Below are positions 36,791 through 46,194 of a DNA stretch of 64,000 nt, piece by piece; within the stretch, counting starts at the first letter, position 1, and each line of letters opens with the position of its first letter. The position numbers were made by a program, and so were the translations under genes. The notes below the pieces were generated by a model that worked only from the letters and a program-made list of their open reading frames with translations, ran no database searches and was not told where the DNA came from. The DNA comes from Oscillospiraceae bacterium (GTDB lineage: Bacteria; Bacillota; Clostridia; Oscillospirales; Ruminococcaceae). Location: contig JAAWRH010000011.1 of assembly GCA_022800935.1 (NCBI GenBank), forward strand, positions 26,570 to 90,569, read 5' to 3'.

Positions 36791-38821
36791 ATGAATGTCA
36801 GAAAAAAAATCCTCATTGTGGATGATTCGGAGATGAACCGCTCCCTGCTTGAAGACATGCTCTCCGGCGACTTTGATATCATCGAAGCGGAAAACGGAAT
36901 GGAGGCCGCGGGCATCCTCCACAACCAGTCCCATGAGATATGCCTGATGCTGCTGGATATCGTCATGCCGGTGATGGACGGCTTCGGGCTGCTGGACCTG
37001 ATGAATAAAAACGGCTGGATCAAGCACGTCCCCGTAATTATGATTTCGGCAGAGACTGTCCCCACCTATGTGGAACGGGCCTACGACCTGGGGGTGCTGG
37101 ATTTCATCAACCGGCCCTTTGACGTGCGCATTGTTCAGCGGCGGGTGGCCAGCGCCATTATGCTGGTGGCCAAGCGCAACGAGCTGGCCCAGATGGTGGT
37201 CAATCAGGTCTATGAAAAGGAAAAGGACAGCCGCCTGATGATTGAAATTCTCTCCAACCTGGTGGAGTTCCGCAACGGGGACAGCGGCCTGCACGTCCTG
37301 CATATCCAGGTGTTCACCGAACAGCTTTTAAAGCGGCTGCTGGTGAAAACCGACCGTTACCCCATGAACCACCGGGATATCTCCTTTATCTGCAACGCCG
37401 CGGCCCTCCACGATATCGGCAAGATAGCGGTGCCGCCGGAAATACTCAACAAGCCGGGCCGCCTGACCCCGGAGGAATTTGAAATCATGAAGACCCATTC
37501 GGCGGAGGGGGCAAAAATTTTAAGCAGTGTTCCCGTGCGGGAGACCGAGCCGCTTATCCAGTACGGCTATCAGATCTGCCGCTGGCACCATGAACGGTAC
37601 GACGGCAGAGGCTATCCCGACGGATTAAAGGGAGAGGATATTCCCATCGCGGCCCAGGTGGTGGCCCTGGCGGACGTTTACGACGCTTTGACCAGCAACC
37701 GGGTCTATAAGCCCGCCTTCTCCCACGAGGAAGCGGTCCAAATGATTTTGGAGGGGCAGTGCGGAACCTTCAATCCCCTTCTACTGGAATGTTTGACCGA
37801 TATCTCCGACCAGCTGAAAAAGGAATCCAGCGACCTGTCCCTGGGCCGCCACTCCGAAAAGGACCTGCTCAACTCGGTGGAGCAGATGATGGAAATGAGC
37901 AAGATGGACGTTTCGGAAAAGTCCCTGCGTCTTTTGGAGCACGAGCGGATGAAGTACCAGTTCTTTGCCGACCTTTCCAAGGAAATCCAGTTCGAGTATA
38001 TGGCAGCCATTCCGGAGCTGCTCATTCTTTCCGAGTGGGGGGCCAAATACCTGGGAATGCCGGAATCCATCCTCAACCCCAGGAACGAGGACTTTGGGAC
38101 CAAGGTATTTTCCAAGGAGGATTTCAGCGATCTGCTGGAAAGCCTGAAGCATACCACGCCGGAAAGCCCAGTCATCGAGAAAAAATATCTGCTCAATATC
38201 AACGGCTCCCACCGGTGGAGCAAGGTCATCTGCCGGTCCACCTGGGTGGAAAAGGAGACGCCGGAGTACACAGGGGCCATTGGAAAAATCGTGGACATCC
38301 ACGACGATGTGGAGCAGGTAAAGGAGCTACGGGAACAGTCTGACCGCGATTCCCTCACCGGGCTTTTGAACCACCAGGCGGCCAAACGGAAGATTACGCC
38401 GATTCTGGAAAGCGGCCAGAAGGGGGAATATGCTCTGCTGATGTTTGATGTGGACGACTTTAAGCACATCAACGACCACTACGGGCATCTGTTTGGGGAC
38501 GAGATACTCAGGGCAGTGGCGGAGCGGATGAAAAACAGCATCCGGAGCAGCGACATCGCGGCGCGGATGGGCGGCGATGAGTTTGTCATCTTCGCCGCCT
38601 ACAAGAAGACGGTGGAGCCGCTGGTGGAGCGGGTATTCAGCCATGTGACTGAGCTGTATAAGGATTACCCTGTCAGCATCAGCATGGGGGTTGCCTGCCT
38701 GGGGGCCGACACCGACGTGAAGGACTATGACGCCCTCTTTAAAATGGCTGATGAGACGATGTATGAGGTAAAGCGCGGCGGCGGCAAGGGCTACCGGTAT
38801 TACGGCGGCAAGGTCATCTGA
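36791..38821 (+). CDS. Response regulator with HD-GYP, PAS-like and GGDEF domains
   Basis: A 676-residue cyclic-di-GMP protein. Order: receiver (about 5-120; acidic pair Asp11-Asp12, acceptor Asp56 in MLLDIVMPVMDGF), HD-GYP phosphodiesterase (about 150-340; ALHDIGKIAVPP and HHERYDGRGYPDG), a PAS-like region (about 395-515; ENTxxPEYTGAIGKIVDIHDD type end) and GGDEF cyclase (about 515-676; SLTGLLNHQAA, MGGDEFVIFAA). An inhibitory RxxD site (RSSD) precedes GGDEF. Both synthetic and degrading active sites look intact. The receiver's invariant lysine is Arg108 (INRPFD), so phosphorylation signalling may be altered. No sensor kinase adjacent. Likely controls attachment or motility; inference. Confidence 0.93.
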   Translation: MNVRKKILIVDDSEMNRSLLEDMLSGDFDIIEAENGMEAAGILHNQSHEICLMLLDIVMPVMDGFGLLDLMNKNGWIKHVPVIMISAETVPTYVERAYDLGVLDFINRPFDVRIVQRRVASAIMLVAKRNELAQMVVNQVYEKEKDSRLMIEILSNLVEFRNGDSGLHVLHIQVFTEQLLKRLLVKTDRYPMNHRDISFICNAAALHDIGKIAVPPEILNKPGRLTPEEFEIMKTHSAEGAKILSSVPVRETEPLIQYGYQICRWHHERYDGRGYPDGLKGEDIPIAAQVVALADVYDALTSNRVYKPAFSHEEAVQMILEGQCGTFNPLLLECLTDISDQLKKESSDLSLGRHSEKDLLNSVEQMMEMSKMDVSEKSLRLLEHERMKYQFFADLSKEIQFEYMAAIPELLILSEWGAKYLGMPESILNPRNEDFGTKVFSKEDFSDLLESLKHTTPESPVIEKKYLLNINGSHRWSKVICRSTWVEKETPEYTGAIGKIVDIHDDVEQVKELREQSDRDSLTGLLNHQAAKRKITPILESGQKGEYALLMFDVDDFKHINDHYGHLFGDEILRAVAERMKNSIRSSDIAARMGGDEFVIFAAYKKTVEPLVERVFSHVTELYKDYPVSISMGVACLGADTDVKDYDALFKMADETMYEVKRGGGKGYRYYGGKVI

Positions 38822-38859
38822 GCGCTTGATTCAATAGAGAAAATTAGCCGGATATTTTA

Positions 38860-38895
38860 CCCCGGACAAGGACAGAGAACGGCCCTTGTCCGGGG
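38860..38895. terminator. Bidirectional terminator between the GGDEF and AraC genes
   Basis: CCCCGGACAAGG / CCTTGTCCGGGG arms around a 12-base loop; CTTTCTC follows on plus, TAAAAT-rich sequence on minus. It serves two converging genes. Confidence 0.75.
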
Positions 38896-38900
38896 CTTTC

Positions 38901-39743
38901 TCACTTGTGCCGGTTTCTCCATTCCCTGGGGGAAATGCCGTAAACGGTTTTGAAGGCCCGTGAAAAATGCAGCTGATTTTCATACCCCACCGCTTCCCCG
39001 ATCTCCGCGACGGACAGAGTGGTGAGCTTTAACAGCTCGGTGGCCCGCGCCATCCGGTAGCTCATCAGGAACTCCTGGGGAGATTTCCCAATGGCGTTTT
39101 TGAATATCTTTCCAAAATAGCTCCGGTTGATCCCGCAGACGTGGGCGATATCCTCAATGGAGATGCCGTTTTGGAAGTTCTGTTCGATAAAATTGATGGC
39201 TTCTTTAATGTAAAAGTCTCTCATCCTCCCGCTCTGCACCGGAATGGCGGAGCGCATGGACTGGGAAAGATAGTCCAGAAACAGATAAAGGTGGCCTATC
39301 AGGTGATAGGGCGTTTCGCCGGGGTGGCGGACGATGTACAGCATTTCGTTCATCATCTGCTCCCGAAGCTCCTTGTACCGGGCGTGATAGACCGGGGCGT
39401 TGGCGGAAAGGCTGGTTAGTTCCAGGGCCTCCTTTACCCGCAGCCCGTCGAATTCAATCCAGGTGTACTCCCAAGGGAGATTCTGGTCGGCGATATAGGT
39501 ATTGATCTGGCCGGGAAAGATTAGAAAGCCCTGCCCGCTTTTGATGTGGTAGGTCCTTGAGACCCCCTTGGCGTCGTTGGCCATCAGGGTTCCCATGCCG
39601 GAAATGACATAGTGGAACAGATAGTGGTTCCTGGCGGCGGGGCCAAAGGAATGTCCGGGGCTGCACTGCTCATAGCCATACTGATACATACTTAGGTCGA
39701 TGAAGCTTTCAATGGGGAAAATTTGAAAAATATTGTTGTCCAT
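38901..39743 (-). CDS. AraC family regulator of the sugar operon
   Basis: A 280-residue AraC/XylS regulator. Residues about 20-160 form a cupin sugar-binding domain (SGQGFLIFPGQINTYIAD, PWEYTWIEFDG) and residues about 180-278 the double helix-turn-helix (GISIEDIAHVCGINRSYFGKIFKNAIGKSPQEFLMSYRM; VAEIGEAVGYENQLHFSRAFKTVYGISPREW). Divergent from the sugar transporter and alpha-galactosidase genes, the layout of MsmR/RafR systems, so it probably activates that operon in response to an alpha-galactoside. Ligand is inferred from context. Confidence 0.92.
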   Translation of the reverse strand: MDNNIFQIFPIESFIDLSMYQYGYEQCSPGHSFGPAARNHYLFHYVISGMGTLMANDAKGVSRTYHIKSGQGFLIFPGQINTYIADQNLPWEYTWIEFDGLRVKEALELTSLSANAPVYHARYKELREQMMNEMLYIVRHPGETPYHLIGHLYLFLDYLSQSMRSAIPVQSGRMRDFYIKEAINFIEQNFQNGISIEDIAHVCGINRSYFGKIFKNAIGKSPQEFLMSYRMARATELLKLTTLSVAEIGEAVGYENQLHFSRAFKTVYGISPREWRNRHK

Positions 39744-39792
39744 GTTGTCCTCCTCTCAGGGAAATATAGCTAAATGCGTTGTCATTATCCAA

Positions 39793-39821
39793 TATACCAC
39801 AAAAAGCTGCATTGTGGTATA
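39793..39821. promoter_or_regulatory. Inverted repeat in the AraC / sugar operon divergent region
   Basis: TATACCACAA-N9-TTGTGGTATA, a perfect 10-bp inverted repeat between the divergent genes. The plus-strand -10 box (TAAAAT, 39865-39870) lacks a good -35, as expected for activator-dependent promoters. Likely AraC-protein site. Confidence 0.6.
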
Positions 39822-39921
39822 AAAACCCAAAATAAAGGTATTTATTAGCGGCATATTGGTATGTTAAAATGACCTTACCTGGATAACAGCACCATAAAAC
39901 AGTTGAGAGGAGAGAAAAAGT

Positions 39922-41217
39922 ATGTCAAAAAGGAAGATAACCGGAAGGCGAGCGGCTGCGCTCGGAATTGCGGTGGGCCTTCTGGCTCTGACAGGCTGCC
40001 AGCAGGACGGACAGGATCACCGCGTTCAGGTAGAGCTGGTGTCCTACAAGCCGGAAGCGGTAGCTGCTTTCGAGAAAATCGCGGAACGGTTCAACGAAAC
40101 TCACACAGACATTTACCTCAAGGTCGATTCACCCAACGAGGCAATGACCATCCTGAAAACCCGGTTTATCCGGGAGGACTATCCGGATATCGTGGGAATC
40201 GGCGGCGACATCAACTATTCCAACTTCCTGGACGCGGACCTGTTCATGGACATTTCGGACCTGGAGGAGCTCGGACAGGTGAAGCAGTCCTACCTGGATA
40301 TCGACAAAGAGCTGGAGTTCATCCCCCAGGACGGCTTCTATGCCCTGCCCTACGCGGCAAACGCCGCGGGCGTCCTGTACAACCGGGATATGTTTGAGCA
40401 AAACGGCTGGGAAATTCCCAACACCTGGGAGGAGTTCATTTCCCTCTGCGAGCAGATTCAGGCCAAGGGCATTCTACCATTGTACCTGGGCTATAAGGAC
40501 ACCTGGACCTGTCTGTCTCCCTGGAACGCCCTGGCGGTGGGATTGTCCGATTCGGACACCTGCGCCCAGGTCAACCGAGGGGAAAACACCTTCTCGGCCT
40601 CCTACCGGGAGGTTGCCGAAAAGATACGGACCCTGCTGGACTACGCGGAGCCCAATCCCTATGCCTACAGCTACAACGACGCCTGCACCGCCTTTGCCAG
40701 GGGACAGTCGGCCATGTACCCCATCGGCAGCTATGCCATCCCCCAGATTAAATCCGTCAACCCGGATATGAATCTCGATTCCTTTACCTTCCCGGCAAAC
40801 TCCGACGCCCAGGACAACGTCCTCAACTCCGGCGTGGACCTGCAGTTCTGCGTGATGAAAAACACCCCCAATAAGGAAGCGGTCTACGAGGTGCTCCGCT
40901 TCCTGTACCAGGACGAAACCATCCAGATTTACCTGGACGACCAGGGGGGCCTGTCCTGCAAGGACAGCGACTTTGCCCTGCCGGCCGAGCTGGAGGGAAT
41001 GCGGCCCTACATCGAAAGCGACCGCATGGCGGACTACCAGGACCACCACTACCCCAGTGAGATGAGCGTTGACGCCATGATACAGACCTATATGCTGGAC
41101 ACCAGCGACGGCGCGCTGGACACCTTCCTGACGCGCTTTGATACGGACTGGGCGCGGTACAACCGGGACCTGATCCAAAAGGTGCAGCAATATCAGAAGG
41201 AGGCTTCGGGGAAATGA
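39922..41217 (+). CDS. Sugar ABC transporter substrate-binding lipoprotein
   Basis: A 431-residue solute-binding protein of the MsmE/MalE class. It has a lipoprotein signal peptide (basic start, hydrophobic core, lipobox LTGC with Cys26), so it is tethered outside the membrane. The mature part has the family pattern (AAFEKIAERFNETHTDIYLK, LPYAANAAGVLYNRDMFEQNGW, SAMYPIGSYAIP). First gene of SBP - permease - permease - GH36, all with overlaps or gaps below ten bases. Context points to raffinose, melibiose or related alpha-galactosides. Confidence 0.93.
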   Translation: MSKRKITGRRAAALGIAVGLLALTGCQQDGQDHRVQVELVSYKPEAVAAFEKIAERFNETHTDIYLKVDSPNEAMTILKTRFIREDYPDIVGIGGDINYSNFLDADLFMDISDLEELGQVKQSYLDIDKELEFIPQDGFYALPYAANAAGVLYNRDMFEQNGWEIPNTWEEFISLCEQIQAKGILPLYLGYKDTWTCLSPWNALAVGLSDSDTCAQVNRGENTFSASYREVAEKIRTLLDYAEPNPYAYSYNDACTAFARGQSAMYPIGSYAIPQIKSVNPDMNLDSFTFPANSDAQDNVLNSGVDLQFCVMKNTPNKEAVYEVLRFLYQDETIQIYLDDQGGLSCKDSDFALPAELEGMRPYIESDRMADYQDHHYPSEMSVDAMIQTYMLDTSDGALDTFLTRFDTDWARYNRDLIQKVQQYQKEASGK

Positions 41218-42089
41218 AAACAAAGATGTCAAGCCGTGACAAAACGTTCTGGGCAATCACCATTCCGGTGCTGGTTCTGTTCTTTACCTTCAACACCCTG
41301 CCCATGATCAAGGGCTTTATCTACAGCTTTACCAACTACCGGGGCTACGGCTCCTACGACTATGTGGGCCTGCGCAACTACATCGACCTTTTTACCGACG
41401 CCAGGGTGGGAAAAAGCTATCTGTTCACCTTTAAATACGCCCTGTCCGGCACGGTGCTGGTCAATGTGCTGGCGCTGATTATGGCCCTGGGGCTCAACAG
41501 CAAAATCCGCTTTAAAAGCGCCCTTAGGGGCATCTACTTTGTACCCAACATTCTGGGCGGCCTGGTGATCGGCTATATCTTCAGCTTCTTCTTTACCTAC
41601 ATCCTCCCTGCCCTGGGCAATGCCCTGGACATCGAGTTTTTGAAAAACAGCATCCTTGCCAGCGAAAAATACGCCTGGATTGGCGTGCTGATTGTCGGCG
41701 TGTGGCAGGCAGTGGCCATGAACACCATCATTTACATCTCCGGCCTCCAGACGGTCCCCCGCGAGGTGTACGAGGCCAGTATGCTGGACGGCGCCAGCAA
41801 GTGGAGAGAGTTCTGGGCCATCACCTTCCCCCTGGTCATGCCCTTTGTCACCATCAACCTGGTGCTGAGCACCAAGAACTTCCTGATGGTCTTCGACCAG
41901 ATTATGTCCCTGACCAGAGGCGGCCCCGCCCAGAGCACCGAGTCCATCTCCTACCTCATCTACCGCAACGGCATGGACGGCGGACAGTTCGGCTTCCAGA
42001 GCGCAAACGCGGTGCTCTTCTTCATTGTGATTGTGGCCATCTCCGTGTTCCAGATGACGGTTATGAATAAGAAGGAGGAGCAGCTCTGA
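41214..42089 (+). CDS. Sugar ABC transporter permease (MsmF/MalF-like)
   Basis: A 291-residue permease with six membrane helices and the ATPase-docking EAA loop EVYEASMLDGASKWREFWAITFPLVMP at about residues 181-207. It overlaps the binding-protein gene by four bases and the next permease by one, so translation is coupled. It forms the heterodimeric import channel with its partner. No ATPase gene is present in the operon, so a shared MsmK-like ATPase encoded elsewhere must serve it. Confidence 0.93.
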   Translation: MKTKMSSRDKTFWAITIPVLVLFFTFNTLPMIKGFIYSFTNYRGYGSYDYVGLRNYIDLFTDARVGKSYLFTFKYALSGTVLVNVLALIMALGLNSKIRFKSALRGIYFVPNILGGLVIGYIFSFFFTYILPALGNALDIEFLKNSILASEKYAWIGVLIVGVWQAVAMNTIIYISGLQTVPREVYEASMLDGASKWREFWAITFPLVMPFVTINLVLSTKNFLMVFDQIMSLTRGGPAQSTESISYLIYRNGMDGGQFGFQSANAVLFFIVIVAISVFQMTVMNKKEEQL

Positions 42090-42943
42090 TGAAGACAAAA
42101 AACAAATTTGAGGATTTTAAGCCCAACTGGGTGCTGACCATTGTGCTGATACTTGGAACCATCACCGTATTTTTCCCGCTGTATATGGCAATCATCATCG
42201 CCTTTAAGCAGCCCAGCGAGATGACCAACGACGTGGCGGGGGCCCTGGCCTTCCCCGCTAAGTGGAGCCTGGATAACTTTAAGCAGGCCATGGAGGTGAC
42301 AGACTTCTGGAACTCCCTGGGCAACAGCCTGCTGATAACCATTTCCACCATTGTGCTTTCGGTGCTTATCCATTCCACCGCCGGTTATGCCATCGGCAGG
42401 GCCATGGCCCGCAAGAAGATTTTCCGCATCTTTTACTTATACATCGTCAGCGGTATGTTCGTTCCCTTCTCCATCCTGATGATGCCCCTGGTCAAGCAGA
42501 CGGCACAGATGGGGCTGGGCAACCGTCTGGGTGTCATCCTGCTGTATGTGGTGTTTTATATGCCGATGAACGTACTGCTGTATACAGGATACTTAAAAAA
42601 TCTCCCCCTTGCCCTGGAGGAGGCGGCGGACATCGACGGGGCCACCACCTGGTCGGCCTACTGGAAAATCCTGTTCCCCCTGATGATGCCCATGCACGCC
42701 ACCGTGGCAATCCTCACCGCCCTGGGAACCTGGAACGACGTGATGACCCCCCTGGTAATCATGTCCGGCACCGGCCAGAACACCCTGCCCCTGGCACAGC
42801 TCAACTTCCAGACCCAGTTCGGCACCAACTACAACCTGGCGTTTTCATCGTATATTCTGGCGCTGGTCCCGATACTGATTTTCTATGTGATCTGCCAGAA
42901 GCAAATTTTGGACGGCGTCGCCAACGGGGCCGTGAAAGGATAG
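42089..42943 (+). CDS. Sugar ABC transporter permease (MsmG/MalG-like)
   Basis: A 284-residue permease, second half of the import channel, with six helices and the EAA loop ALEEAADIDGATTWSAYWKILFPLMMP. The opening TIVLILGTITVFFPLYMAIIIAFK and the ending YVICQKQILDGVANGAVKG are typical of CUT1 family MalG-type permeases. The start ATG overlaps the preceding stop by one base. Followed six bases later by the alpha-galactosidase. Confidence 0.93.
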   Translation: MKTKNKFEDFKPNWVLTIVLILGTITVFFPLYMAIIIAFKQPSEMTNDVAGALAFPAKWSLDNFKQAMEVTDFWNSLGNSLLITISTIVLSVLIHSTAGYAIGRAMARKKIFRIFYLYIVSGMFVPFSILMMPLVKQTAQMGLGNRLGVILLYVVFYMPMNVLLYTGYLKNLPLALEEAADIDGATTWSAYWKILFPLMMPMHATVAILTALGTWNDVMTPLVIMSGTGQNTLPLAQLNFQTQFGTNYNLAFSSYILALVPILIFYVICQKQILDGVANGAVKG

Positions 42944-42949
42944 AAATCA

Positions 42950-45133
42950 ATGGCTATTTCAGTGGAAAAAGGCGTATTCAACCTGGAAACCTCCAACACC
43001 CTGTACCAGATGAAGGTGGACGGCTTCGGTGTTTTGAACCACCTGTGGTACGGCGCAAAGACGGACTGTGTCATGGACTACCTGCTGGATTATCCAGGCG
43101 TCGGTTTTTCCGGCAGCCCATATGAAGCGGACAATCAACGGACCTACTCCCTGGATACGCTCCCGCTGGAATACGCGGCGGAGGGGGAGGGCGGGTTCCG
43201 CGTCCCCGCCCTTTCGGCGGAGAATGTCGGCGGCAGCCGCGCCCTGGCGCTGCGGTTCCGGGAGTACCGCATCCAAAAGGGCAAGTACCGCATTGAGGGC
43301 CTGCCCTCGGTTTACACCGGGGAGGATGAGGCGGAGACCCTGGAGATTGTCCTCCAAGACTCTGTTTCCCAGATAGAGGTTTTGTTGCGCTACGGCGTAC
43401 TCCCCCAAAAGGACATCATCACCCGGAGCGTGACGGTGAAGAACGGCGGGGACAGAAGAATCATGCTCCGCCGTGTACACAGCCTCTGCCTGGATATCCC
43501 CTACGGGGAGTGGGAATGGGTACACTTCCATGGCAGGCACACCATGGAACGGCAGGCGGAACGGCTGCCGGTGATGCATGGCGTCCAGCAGAGCGGCAGC
43601 GGCAGAGGCCTCTCCAGCCATCAGCAGAACCCTTCCGTCCTGCTCTGTGAAAAGGGCTGCACCGAGGACAGCGGCTTCTGCATCGGGGCGGCGCTGATGT
43701 ACAGCGGCGGCTTCCAGACCCAGATAGAGCGGGATCAGCTGGACCAGGTGCGGCTGGTGATGGGCATCGACCCCGGAACCTTCTGCTGGGCCCTGGAGCC
43801 GGGGGAGAGCTTCCACGCGCCGGAGGTGATTCTCTCCTGCTCTGACCGGGGCATGGGGGAGCTCTCCCGCCGGTTCCACCGGGTGATACGGGAAAACGTG
43901 TGCCGGGGAAAATTCCAGTTCTCCGGCAGGCCGGTGCTCATCAACAACTGGGAGGCCACCTACTTCGATTTCAACGAGGAAAAAATCGCAAAAATTGCCA
44001 AACAGGCGGCGGAGCTTGGCATCGACATGATGGTGCTGGACGACGGATGGTTCGGCAAGCGGGACTCGGACATCTCCGGCCTGGGGGACTGGGTGGTCAA
44101 CGAGAGTAAAATCCGCGGCGGCCTGGGGCAGCTGATTGAGCGGCTCAACGGCATGGGAATGAAATTCGGCCTCTGGTTTGAGCCGGAAAGCGTCTCCGAG
44201 GACAGCGACCTGTTCCGCAATCACCCGGAATGGGTCATCCGTGTCCCCGGAAGGGACCCGGTGCGCAGCCGGTATCAGTTGGTGCTGGACCTTTCCAATC
44301 CGGAGGTGGTGGAGCACCTGTACCGCACCGTGGGCGGCATTCTGCGCAGATACCACATCGAATATGTAAAGTGGGATATGAACCGGGCCATCTGCGATTG
44401 GCATTCCTCTGCCCTCCCCCCGGACCGCCAGATGGAAATGCCCCACAGATATGTTCTGGGCCTCTACAGCCTGCTGGAGCGTCTCACCGGTGAGTTCCCC
44501 GACGTCCTCTTTGAGGGCTGCTGCGGGGGCGGCGGCCGGTTTGACGCGGGGATGCTCCACTACTGCCCACAGATTTGGTGCAGCGACAACACCGACGCCC
44601 ACGACCGCACCCTGATTCAATACGGTACCAGCTTTTTCTATCCCATCTCCGCCGTGGGTTCCCATGTGTCGGCGGTTCCCAACCACCAGACCGGGCGGAC
44701 GGCTTCTCTGAAGGCCCGCGGAACAGTGGCAATGGCGGGCAGCTTCGGCTACGAGCTGGACCTGAACCGGCTGATCGGGGAGGAAAAGGCGGAGGTCGCC
44801 CAACAGGTAAAGGAGTACAAGGGATATCAGAAGCTGATACACGGCGGGCGGTACTACCGCCTGACCAATCCCTTTGAGGGCAATATGGCGGCGTGGGCCT
44901 TTATCTCCCCGGACGGGAGGGAGGCGCTGGTCCAGGGCATTGTATACCGGGCCGCCTCCAACGTTCTGCGGGGAAGGCTCCGCCTGGCGGGGCTGGAGCG
45001 GGAGGCCCGGTACCGGGTGGGCGGGAAGGTCTACACCGGACAGGCGCTGATGACCGGGGGCCTGCTGCTGCCCTGGACCTGGGGGGACGATATGGGATTT
45101 ACGTTCTTCCTGGAGAGAATTGATTGCCAATAA
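42950..45133 (+). CDS. GH36 alpha-galactosidase
   Basis: A 727-residue intracellular GH36 enzyme that releases galactose from raffinose, melibiose and similar oligosaccharides. The nucleophile is Asp476 in YVKWDMNRAICDW and the acid/base is Asp546 in IWCSDNTDAHDR, almost the same numbering as the bacterial tetrameric AgaA type (478 and 548). NNWEATYFDFNEEKI and LDDGWFGKRDSD are also typical. The N-terminal beta-sandwich is about 1-330. Last gene of the transporter operon, seven bases after the permease, and followed by a terminator. Pairing with the importer supports uptake of intact oligosaccharide and internal cleavage. Confidence 0.95.
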   Translation: MAISVEKGVFNLETSNTLYQMKVDGFGVLNHLWYGAKTDCVMDYLLDYPGVGFSGSPYEADNQRTYSLDTLPLEYAAEGEGGFRVPALSAENVGGSRALALRFREYRIQKGKYRIEGLPSVYTGEDEAETLEIVLQDSVSQIEVLLRYGVLPQKDIITRSVTVKNGGDRRIMLRRVHSLCLDIPYGEWEWVHFHGRHTMERQAERLPVMHGVQQSGSGRGLSSHQQNPSVLLCEKGCTEDSGFCIGAALMYSGGFQTQIERDQLDQVRLVMGIDPGTFCWALEPGESFHAPEVILSCSDRGMGELSRRFHRVIRENVCRGKFQFSGRPVLINNWEATYFDFNEEKIAKIAKQAAELGIDMMVLDDGWFGKRDSDISGLGDWVVNESKIRGGLGQLIERLNGMGMKFGLWFEPESVSEDSDLFRNHPEWVIRVPGRDPVRSRYQLVLDLSNPEVVEHLYRTVGGILRRYHIEYVKWDMNRAICDWHSSALPPDRQMEMPHRYVLGLYSLLERLTGEFPDVLFEGCCGGGGRFDAGMLHYCPQIWCSDNTDAHDRTLIQYGTSFFYPISAVGSHVSAVPNHQTGRTASLKARGTVAMAGSFGYELDLNRLIGEEKAEVAQQVKEYKGYQKLIHGGRYYRLTNPFEGNMAAWAFISPDGREALVQGIVYRAASNVLRGRLRLAGLEREARYRVGGKVYTGQALMTGGLLLPWTWGDDMGFTFFLERIDCQ

Positions 45134-45144
45134 CATAGAAAGGT

Positions 45145-45187
45145 CCAGCCGGAAAGCCGCGGGAGGGTTTTCCGGCTGGATTTTTTC
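45145..45187 (+). terminator. Terminator after the alpha-galactosidase operon
   Basis: TCCAGCCGGAAAGCC / GGTTTTCCGGCTGGA arms with a G-rich loop, then TTTTTT. Confidence 0.85.
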
Positions 45188-45208
45188 TGCCATTTAGTGA
45201 AAAATAGA

Positions 45209-45272
45209 TTGACAGATATCCGAAAAAGCTATATGATTAATTTAATGCAGATGGCAACTAAAATTTTATAGT
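45209..45272 (+). promoter_or_regulatory. Promoter and BlaI-type operator (site A) of the lipoprotein gene
   Basis: TTGACA (45209), 17 bases, TATGAT (45232). The 16-mer ACTAAAATTTTATAGT at 45257-45272 lies just downstream of the expected start of transcription, where a bound repressor would block elongation. The same motif recurs at 47380, 47430 and 49278. Confidence 0.7.
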
Positions 45273-45287
45273 CTGAGGTGATTTTTT

Positions 45288-46109
45288 ATGGATATCAAAG
45301 GCTGTCTCTGTAAAACGTTGGCGCTTTGCCTGCTTATCCTGTCCGGCTGTACTCACTCTGAGGAACCGCCGTATGTCAGCAGCCCCATCCCGGAAAGCAC
45401 AAGCTCCTCCGTCAGCAGCAAGGCTTCGGAAAGTTCATCCTCCAGCGTTTCGTCAAAAGAATCCTCCGAAAGTTCCTCTGAAACATCCTCTTCCGAAATT
45501 CCATCGGCTTCTTCGGAAAGCCAGGAACCGCCGCAGGTAGAAGACGTGCCCCCGCCTGAACCGCTGGAGTTTGAGGGACTGGACTTCACGGCCATGACAG
45601 AGGAGGAGTTAAAGGAAGCTTTGAAAAAGGTGCTGGACGCGGCGGCGGACTTCTGCAATTACGGGCTTGCGGCCGGATACGAAAGAATGAATCCCAACGT
45701 GAAGGTTGGTGAACCAGTAAAAATTAACAACGATACATGGTGGCCAATCTATGGGCTTCCATATAAAACATTGGACGACCTAAAACAAGCTATGCTCACG
45801 GTATTCACAACGGATGTTGTGGAAGACAGGCTTTTCCTAATCTTTCCTTATGTAACTGACCGGGGATACCAAGGAGGACGCTTTTTTGAGTATGAAGGGA
45901 AAATATACACTAGGGGCGATGGATATACGCTGGCAAGGGAATGGGACGTAGATCATATGGAAATTCAAAGTATTGCTCCCGATGAATTAACTGTTGAAAT
46001 GCCTGTTGTATTTAACACCTATTACAAACCAGTGACAGGTACTGAAACACTTACTTTCCATTATGACGGCTTGCATATATTGGTAGGACAAGACTATTTT
46101 TCTCCTTAA
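45288..46109 (+). CDS. Serine-rich lipoprotein under a BlaI-type operator
   Basis: A 273-residue lipoprotein: signal peptide with lipobox LSGC (Cys21), then a stretch of about 55 residues that is over half serine with Glu and Lys (about 31-85), a proline-rich linker, and a C-terminal domain of about 175 residues. That domain (LKEALKKVLDAAADFCNYG, AMLTVFTTDVVEDRLF, RFFEYEGKIYTRGDG) vaguely resembles IseA-type inhibitors of cell-wall endopeptidases, but I would not assign it. The serine linker would span the wall. The operator in its leader ties it to the M56/BlaI operon and the ricin-C39 gene. A terminator follows. Confidence 0.75.
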   Translation: MDIKGCLCKTLALCLLILSGCTHSEEPPYVSSPIPESTSSSVSSKASESSSSSVSSKESSESSSETSSSEIPSASSESQEPPQVEDVPPPEPLEFEGLDFTAMTEEELKEALKKVLDAAADFCNYGLAAGYERMNPNVKVGEPVKINNDTWWPIYGLPYKTLDDLKQAMLTVFTTDVVEDRLFLIFPYVTDRGYQGGRFFEYEGKIYTRGDGYTLAREWDVDHMEIQSIAPDELTVEMPVVFNTYYKPVTGTETLTFHYDGLHILVGQDYFSP

Positions 46110-46116
46110 CACAACT

Positions 46117-46153
46117 AAAGCTCTGGATGGAATTAAGCCATCCAGAGCTTTTT
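46117..46153 (+). terminator. Terminator after the serine-rich lipoprotein gene
   Basis: AAAGCTCTGGATGG / CCATCCAGAGCTTT arms with a 7-base loop, then TTT. Confidence 0.85.
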
Positions 46154-46194
46154 TCCCTGATTTTGTATAAATTTTAATCAGGGGCTACTTAATG

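Noticed and set aside
42959..45193. 744-codon open frame antisense to the GH36 alpha-galactosidase
   Set aside because: Lies wholly over a gene with proven catalytic motifs; the translation is proline/arginine-rich shadow sequence.
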